Source: Casp-actino8 sp046091365 (lineage in GTDB: Bacteria; Actinomycetota; Acidimicrobiia; Acidimicrobiales; Ilumatobacteraceae). From it: DNA of 10,256 bases. The notes under the pieces were generated by a model. It was not told the DNA's origin. It did not search any database and saw only the letters and a program-made list of their open reading frames with translations. The stretch covers positions 1 through 10,256 of the forward strand of contig JBJTBM010000115.1 in the NCBI GenBank assembly GCA_046091365.1, given 5' to 3'. Each line of letters starts with the position of its first letter. The first letter of the stretch is position 1. The translations under genes were made by a program, and so were the position numbers. This document shows, piece by piece, positions 7,183 through 10,256 of this stretch.

Positions 7183-7238
7183 GGCGAACCCGTACGATCC
7201 ACCGACAGCGGCACCCGGCGGGAACCGATCGGGAGCGA

Positions 7239-7610
7239 CTAGTTGCCCGATTCTTGGGCGGCGATCTCGGCCTTGACCGCCTCCATGTCGAGGGCCCGGG
7301 CCTTGCCCACCAGGTCCTCGAGCGCGTGCTGGGGCAAGGCCCCGGCCTGGTTGTAGAGCAGCACCTGGTCGCGGAAGATCATCAGAGTGGGGATCGACTG
7401 GATGCCGAAAGACCCGGCCAACGCCTGCTGGGCCTCGGTGTCGACCTTGCCGAAGACAACGTCGGGGTTGGCTGCGGCTACCGCTTCGAACACCGGTGCG
7501 AAGCCCCGACAGGGACCACACCAGGACGCCCAAAAGTCGACGAGCACGATGCCGTTGTTCTCGATGGTGGACTCGAAATTCTCGTGCGTCAGTTCGACCG
7601 CCGCGCCCAT
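7239..7610 (-). CDS. thioredoxin
   Basis: This is a cytoplasmic protein-disulfide reductase. ATG 7610 is chosen because it starts just before the thioredoxin fold and has a GAGG-type Shine-Dalgarno about eight bases upstream; the upstream in-frame extension is Arg-rich and unlike the family. Of the 123 residues, the active site is WCGPC (30-34) after VLVDFWAS, and the conserved cis-proline is P74 in SIPT. The beta-strand block VVFGKVDTE (51-59) and the FGIQ segment (68-71) are typical. After the last strand comes GALP, then a C-terminal tail extended by a second charged helix (near 107-119), which makes it slightly longer than E. coli TrxA. No thioredoxin reductase is adjacent. It is divergent from the small-protein gene, with a CRP-like site between them. 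Confidence 0.95.
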   Translation of the reverse strand: MGAAVELTHENFESTIENNGIVLVDFWASWCGPCRGFAPVFEAVAAANPDVVFGKVDTEAQQALAGSFGIQSIPTLMIFRDQVLLYNQAGALPQHALEDLVGKARALDMEAVKAEIAAQESGN

Positions 7611-7693
7611 GTGACTACCTCGTCTTCCCCCGCGGACCTCCCGCCGGCTTCTGTGAGTCAACACCCCCGCCACGCTGGGGATTCCCGCCAGTT

Positions 7694-7709
7694 TGTGGCA
7701 TTTGTCACA
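7694..7709. promoter_or_regulatory. CRP/FNR-family-like palindrome
   Basis: TGTGG-N6-TCACA (inner CATTTG) matches the CRP-type consensus TGTGA-N6-TCACA at nine of ten fixed positions. It lies 84 bases upstream of the thioredoxin ATG and about 26 bases upstream of the -35 of the small-protein promoter. The latter is near a class I activator position. Inferred from a single site; binding by a CRP or GlxR homologue is not shown. Confidence 0.45.
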
Positions 7710-7734
7710 TGAGGCTCAAATGGGTCGAATTGCG

Positions 7735-7763
7735 TAGACAGGGGGGTCGGGGATCGTTATCGT
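7735..7763 (+). promoter_or_regulatory. promoter of the 58-residue protein gene
   Basis: A -35 TAGACA (7735-7740; five of six with TTGACA), exactly 17 bases of G-rich spacer, and a -10 TATCGT (7758-7763). Transcription would start near 7770, leaving a leader of about 55 bases with a GGGAGG Shine-Dalgarno. Confidence 0.6.
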
Positions 7764-7825
7764 TCCGCAGTCCGTTTGACGCGGCATCACACCCACCACG
7801 ACATATTCACCGGGAGGTCCGAACC

Positions 7826-8002
7826 ATGAGCATCGACTCGACCCCTGCCCACACGCAGACCAACAGCACGGTCAATATGTCGCCCACTACGTCGTACCCC
7901 GGCAAAGGAATCGGTTACGACTGGCAAGCCGTGATCGCCGAGGTGGAGGCCGCCCTGCTCGACGCTGAGCTGGCCAGCCTCGATTCCATACCCGTCGACT
8001 AG
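7826..8002 (+). CDS. small acidic protein of unknown function (58 aa)
   Basis: I do not recognise this protein. ATG 7826 is supported by GGGAGG at 7812-7817, eight bases upstream, and by a good promoter at 7735-7763. The frame extends further upstream, but that part is antisense to thioredoxin. The 58 residues split into a Ser/Thr/Asn/Pro-rich, probably disordered half (1-25) and a C-terminal half after GKGIGYDW (27-33) predicted to be an amphipathic acidic helix (AVIAEVEAALLDAELASL, 35-52). There are eight Asp/Glu, one Lys, no Arg and no Cys, so the protein is strongly acidic. It has no signal peptide, membrane segment or known precursor-peptide motif. It lies just upstream of the leuA attenuator but has its own promoter, so a link with leucine synthesis is unproven. 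A peptide precursor or a small binding protein are possibilities. Confidence 0.6.
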   Translation: MSIDSTPAHTQTNSTVNMSPTTSYPGKGIGYDWQAVIAEVEAALLDAELASLDSIPVD

Positions 8003-8083
8003 CGACCCGCCCCTCCCGACGTCCCCGGGCATCGCGAGGTTCCGTCGCGCCCCGATTCTGTTGCGGTGCCCCGAGGCGGGTCG
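8003..8083 (+). repeat. long-range inverted repeat after the small gene
   Basis: CGACCCGCC (8003-8011), starting directly after the small gene's stop codon, is the exact reverse complement of GGCGGGTCG (8075-8083). A smaller hairpin lies inside (CGCGA 8033-8037 with TCGCG 8045-8049). No T-tract follows, so it is not a standard terminator. The right arm lies inside the spacer of the leuA leader promoter. Confidence 0.4.
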
Positions 8084-8090
8084 GTAGCGT
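8061..8090 (+). promoter_or_regulatory. promoter of the leuA leader transcript
   Basis: A -35 TTGCGG (8061-8066), an 18-base spacer and a -10 TAGCGT (8085-8090). Seven bases after the -10 is the GTG of the leader peptide (8098), so the message probably begins at that start codon. Confidence 0.55.
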
Positions 8091-8097
8091 CGTCATC

Positions 8098-8130
8098 GTG
8101 ACGTTCCTGACCGGCCTCCTTCTTATGTAG
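8098..8130 (+). CDS. leuL: leucine-rich leader peptide of the leuA attenuator
   Basis: This is a 10-codon open frame, VTFLTGLLLM in literal translation (initiator GTG read as Met), ending in TAG. Four of ten codons are Leu: CTG, then CTC CTT CTT in a row. CTT is otherwise uncommon in this high-GC sequence, so its double use favours stalling when leucyl-tRNA is scarce. No Shine-Dalgarno is present; the GTG follows a -10 box by seven bases, so translation is probably leaderless. The frame ends exactly where a perfect hairpin begins (8131), followed by an intrinsic terminator (8162-8190) and then leuA. The peptide itself is presumably of no consequence; ribosome position on it decides whether transcription continues. 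Leucine-codon leaders before leuA are known in actinobacteria. Confidence 0.78.
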   Translation: MTFLTGLLLM

Positions 8131-8156
8131 GGCGAACGCCCCATATCGCGTTCGCC
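8131..8156 (+). promoter_or_regulatory. attenuator hairpin following the leader stop codon
   Basis: GGCGAACGC (8131-8139) pairs perfectly with GCGTTCGCC (8148-8156) around the loop CCCATATC. A ribosome at the leader stop codon would cover the left arm; one stalled on the Leu codons would leave most of it free. The C-run at 8139-8142 could also pair with the terminator's GGGG (8181-8184), as a pseudoknot or alternative stem. This pairing is inferred. Confidence 0.65.
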
Positions 8157-8161
8157 GACAG

Positions 8162-8190
8162 CCCCGTGCGCACCAGCGCCGGGGTTTTTT
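8162..8190 (+). terminator. intrinsic terminator of the leuA attenuator
   Basis: CCCCG (8162-8166), a bulged T, and GCGC (8168-8171) pair with GCGC (8176-8179) and CGGGG (8180-8184) around the loop ACCA. Six Ts follow (8185-8190) and then GTTTGT. It is a textbook rho-independent terminator lying between a leucine-codon leader and leuA, hence the termination element of the attenuator. Confidence 0.88.
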
Positions 8191-8238
8191 GTTTGTCCCG
8201 ATCAGGTCCGCCACATCACCAGCAACAAGGGAGTCCAG

Positions 8239-9990
8239 ATGAACACCAAGAACACGGGTCCGTCCCAGTTCGTCAACGCCGGGGGCGGACGCATGCCCTT
8301 CGCCAAGTACACCCCGTTCATCCCGCTCTCGCTCCCCGATCGCACATGGCCCAACACTGTGATCAACAAGGCTCCGCTGTGGTGCTCGGTCGACCTGCGC
8401 GACGGTAACCAGGCGCTCATCGATCCGATGGACCCCGAGCGCAAGCGCCGCATGTTCGACGAACTCTGCAAGATCGGATTCACCGAGATCGAGGTCGGAT
8501 TCCCGTCGGCGTCCCAACCCGACTTCGATTTCGTACGTCAACTGATCGAGAAGGACCTCATCCCGGACCACGTGACCATTCAGGTTCTGGTGCAGAGCCG
8601 CGACGAATTGATCGAGCGCACCTACGAGTCCCTGCGCGGTGTCGACCAGGCGATCGTGCACTTCTACAACTCGACCAACCCGCTGCAGCGTGACGTTGTG
8701 TTCGGCCTCGACAAGGACGGCATCAAACAGATCGCGGTCAACGCCGCGCGCAAGTGCTTGCAGATGGAAGCCACTCTGTCGGGCTCGCGCATCCGCTACG
8801 AGTACTCGCCTGAGAGCTTCACCCTCACCGAGCCGGAGTACGCCATCGAGGTGTGCGAGGCCGTGATGGACATCATCGGACCCACGCCCGACAAGCCGTT
8901 GATCCTCAACTTGCCGGCCACGGTCGAGTGCTACAGCCCCAACGTGTACGGCGACGTGATCGAGTGGTTCTGCCGCACCATCAAGAACCGGGAGTCGGTC
9001 GTCATCAGCCTGCATCCGCACAACGACCGGGGATGTGCCGTAGCGGCCGCGGAGTTCGGGGTGATGGCCGGGGCCGACCGGGTCGAGGGCACACTCTTCG
9101 GTAACGGCGAGCGAACCGGAAACGTCGACGTGATCAACCTCGCCATGAACTTGTTCGTGAACGGTGTCGACCCCGAACTGGACATCAGCGACATCGACGC
9201 GCTTCGACGCACCGCCGAGTACTGCAATCGCCTGCCCGTGCACCCGCGTCATCCCTACGTGGGCGACCTCGTCTACACCGCGTTCAGCGGCAGCCACCAG
9301 GACGCCATCAAGAAGGGCTTCGAGGCGATCGATCGCCGCGCCGCTGCGGCTGGTCGTGCCCCTGGGGAGTACGACACCTGGGGTGTTCCCTACCTGCCGT
9401 TGGATCCCAAACACCTGGGTCGAACCTACGAAGCCGTGATCCGCGTCAACAGTCAGAGTGGCAAGGGTGGCGTCGCCTACGTGATGAAGACCGAACATGG
9501 ATTCGACCTGCCGCGGCGTCTGCAAATCGAGTTCTCGAAGAACATCCAGCACATCACCGAGGACCTCGGCACCGAGGTGAGCCCACTCACCATGTGGTCG
9601 GCGTTCCGCGAGGAGTACCTGCCCGATCAACCGCGATTCGTGCTCGAGAGCCACGAAATGCGCAGCCAATCGGCCGACGGCGGGCGGACGACGATCACGG
9701 CCCAGCTCGTGGTCGACGGCGAGCGTCGCACGATCACCGGTGCCGGCAATGGTCCGATCGACGCCTTCGTGAACGCCATGCGGACCGGACTCGGCGCGAC
9801 GCTCGACGTGGCCGACTACAGCGAACACGCGATCGGCAAGGGTTCCGAAGCCCAGGCCGTCGCGTACGTCGAGACCATCGGCGAGGAGGGTCGCGTCCTG
9901 TGGGGCGTGGGCACCGACGAGAACACCGTGACGGCCGCGCTACGGGCCGTGTTGTCGGCCCACGAACGTCATCAGGCCTCCGCTGACTGA
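8239..9990 (+). CDS. leuA: 2-isopropylmalate synthase (long, actinobacterial form)
   Basis: This cytoplasmic enzyme makes 2-isopropylmalate from acetyl-CoA and 2-ketoisovalerate, the committed step of leucine synthesis. ATG 8239 has AAGGGAG at 8227-8233. The 583 residues show an N-terminal TIM-barrel catalytic domain (about 46-340), a linker subdomain, and a C-terminal LeuA regulatory domain (about 455-575) that normally binds leucine. Catalytic and metal residues match the M. tuberculosis enzyme with an offset of 26: R54 and D55 (DLRDGNQ), E192, H259 and H261 (SLHPHNDRG), N295 (GNGERTGN) and H353 (GSHQDAI). The length is close to related actinobacterial LeuA proteins. The upstream attenuator adds control by leucyl-tRNA charging to the expected allosteric feedback. 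A ferredoxin gene follows after 73 bases; no other leucine gene is in the window. Confidence 0.97.
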   Translation: MNTKNTGPSQFVNAGGGRMPFAKYTPFIPLSLPDRTWPNTVINKAPLWCSVDLRDGNQALIDPMDPERKRRMFDELCKIGFTEIEVGFPSASQPDFDFVRQLIEKDLIPDHVTIQVLVQSRDELIERTYESLRGVDQAIVHFYNSTNPLQRDVVFGLDKDGIKQIAVNAARKCLQMEATLSGSRIRYEYSPESFTLTEPEYAIEVCEAVMDIIGPTPDKPLILNLPATVECYSPNVYGDVIEWFCRTIKNRESVVISLHPHNDRGCAVAAAEFGVMAGADRVEGTLFGNGERTGNVDVINLAMNLFVNGVDPELDISDIDALRRTAEYCNRLPVHPRHPYVGDLVYTAFSGSHQDAIKKGFEAIDRRAAAAGRAPGEYDTWGVPYLPLDPKHLGRTYEAVIRVNSQSGKGGVAYVMKTEHGFDLPRRLQIEFSKNIQHITEDLGTEVSPLTMWSAFREEYLPDQPRFVLESHEMRSQSADGGRTTITAQLVVDGERRTITGAGNGPIDAFVNAMRTGLGATLDVADYSEHAIGKGSEAQAVAYVETIGEEGRVLWGVGTDENTVTAALRAVLSAHERHQASAD

Positions 9991-10012
9991 CCGCCCACGA
10001 TCCGCCGGGCAC

Positions 10013-10018
10013 TATCGT
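10013..10018 (+). promoter_or_regulatory. possible -10 box for the ferredoxin gene
   Basis: TATCGT, identical to the -10 of the small-protein promoter, lies 45 bases before the ferredoxin ATG. No convincing -35 is present at the right distance, and readthrough from leuA is an alternative because no terminator lies between the two genes. Confidence 0.25.
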
Positions 10019-10063
10019 CAGGGTCGGGTCGCGGCGCGCGGCTCACGGTGGGAAGGAAACGTG

Positions 10064-10255
10064 ATGAAAGTCTCGGTTGATTTCGATGTCTGTGCCTCGA
10101 CCGGCAGTTGCGTGCAGGTGTGCCCGGAGGTCTTCGAGGTGCGTAGCGACGGCTACCTGTACATCCTGCAGGAGAATCCCGGCGACGAGTTGCGCGAGAA
10201 GGTCGAGCAGGCCGCCGACCTGTGCCCGACCGCCGCGATCACGGTCGAGGGCTGA
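10064..10255 (+). CDS. single-cluster ferredoxin, probably [3Fe-4S]
   Basis: This is a small soluble electron carrier. ATG 10064 is preferred over the GTG at 10061 because AAGGA (10053-10057) is six bases from the ATG and only three from the GTG. The 63 residues contain C10-x5-C16-x3-C20-P and a distant C54-P. This is the one-cluster pattern of ferredoxins that often serve cytochrome P450 or other oxygenases. The position that would hold the fourth cysteine or aspartate (residue 13, C-x2-T-x2-C) is threonine, which favours a [3Fe-4S] cluster. The rest (PEVFEVRSDGYLYIL, then EQAADLCPTAAI) is highly typical. The protein is acidic. No oxygenase or reductase partner is visible, as the window ends one base after the stop codon. 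Confidence 0.93.
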   Translation: MKVSVDFDVCASTGSCVQVCPEVFEVRSDGYLYILQENPGDELREKVEQAADLCPTAAITVEG

Positions 10256-10256
10256 G

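Noticed and set aside
7171..7238. Terminator between the thioredoxin and hydrolase genes
   Set aside because: Only very short GC inversions are present and there is no T-run on the minus strand.
6001..7242. A 413-codon plus-strand open frame opposite the beta-lactamase-family gene
   Set aside because: The minus strand carries all family motifs; the plus-strand translation is His/Gly/Val-rich without recognisable domains.
7171..7533. Upstream in-frame extension of the beta-lactamase-family gene
   Set aside because: The 121 extra residues overlap the thioredoxin gene in another frame and are Arg/Gly/Pro-rich. The ATG at 7170 matches the domain start and has a leaderless -10 box.
7496..7825. 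Upstream in-frame extension of the 58-residue protein
   Set aside because: It is antisense to the thioredoxin start and its leader. The promoter and Shine-Dalgarno point to the ATG at 7826.
7999..9828. A 609-codon open frame on the minus strand opposite leuA
   Set aside because: It is antisense to a gene with full LeuA motifs. Its composition (runs of Val, Gly, His, Arg) is the usual by-product of GC-rich third positions on the opposite strand, and no family is recognisable.
1..10256. CRISPR array, tRNA, insertion sequence or prophage content
   Set aside because: No regularly spaced repeats, cloverleaf-like sequence, transposase or phage gene was seen on either strand.

Overview
The window is a dense, high-GC bacterial chromosome segment. 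It most likely comes from an actinobacterium, possibly of the Acidimicrobiia (Ilumatobacter-like) type. Three things suggest this: G/C at most third codon positions, several start codons that sit 6-7 nt after a TANNNT -10 box (the leaderless arrangement common in actinobacteria), and a long-form LeuA preceded by a leucine-codon attenuator. The taxonomic guess rests on style rather than a marker gene. No tRNA, rRNA, insertion sequence, CRISPR array or phage gene is visible, and no gene-free stretch exceeds 300 bases.

Layout. (1) 1-3823, plus strand: a tightly packed CUT1-type ABC importer in the order ATPase (5' end outside the window), permease, permease, solute-binding lipoprotein. It most resembles the UgpCAEB glycerol-3-phosphate family. 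(2) 3840-4831: a MarR-type regulator (minus strand) divergent from a DoxX-type membrane protein (plus strand). Two copies of a near-palindromic operator lie between them, over the doxX promoter. A strong hairpin terminator follows doxX. (3) 4903-7610, minus strand: thioredoxin, a serine beta-lactamase/esterase-family protein, and GDP-L-fucose synthase, in transcription order. (4) 7694-8002: a CRP-like palindrome and a good promoter drive an unrecognised 58-residue acidic protein. (5) 8061-9990: leuA (2-isopropylmalate synthase) behind a complete transcription attenuator, made of a promoter, a leaderless 10-codon leader with four Leu codons, a hairpin and an intrinsic terminator. (6) 10064-10255: a single-cluster ferredoxin.

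The importer proteins form one complex: lipoprotein receptor, two-subunit channel and ATPase. The MarR/DoxX pair looks like a self-contained regulated module. The leuA leader ties the first step of leucine synthesis to leucyl-tRNA charging. The points most worth a second look are the leaderless leuA attenuator and its possible alternative pairings, the orphan small protein with its own promoter, and the duplicated marR/doxX operator.
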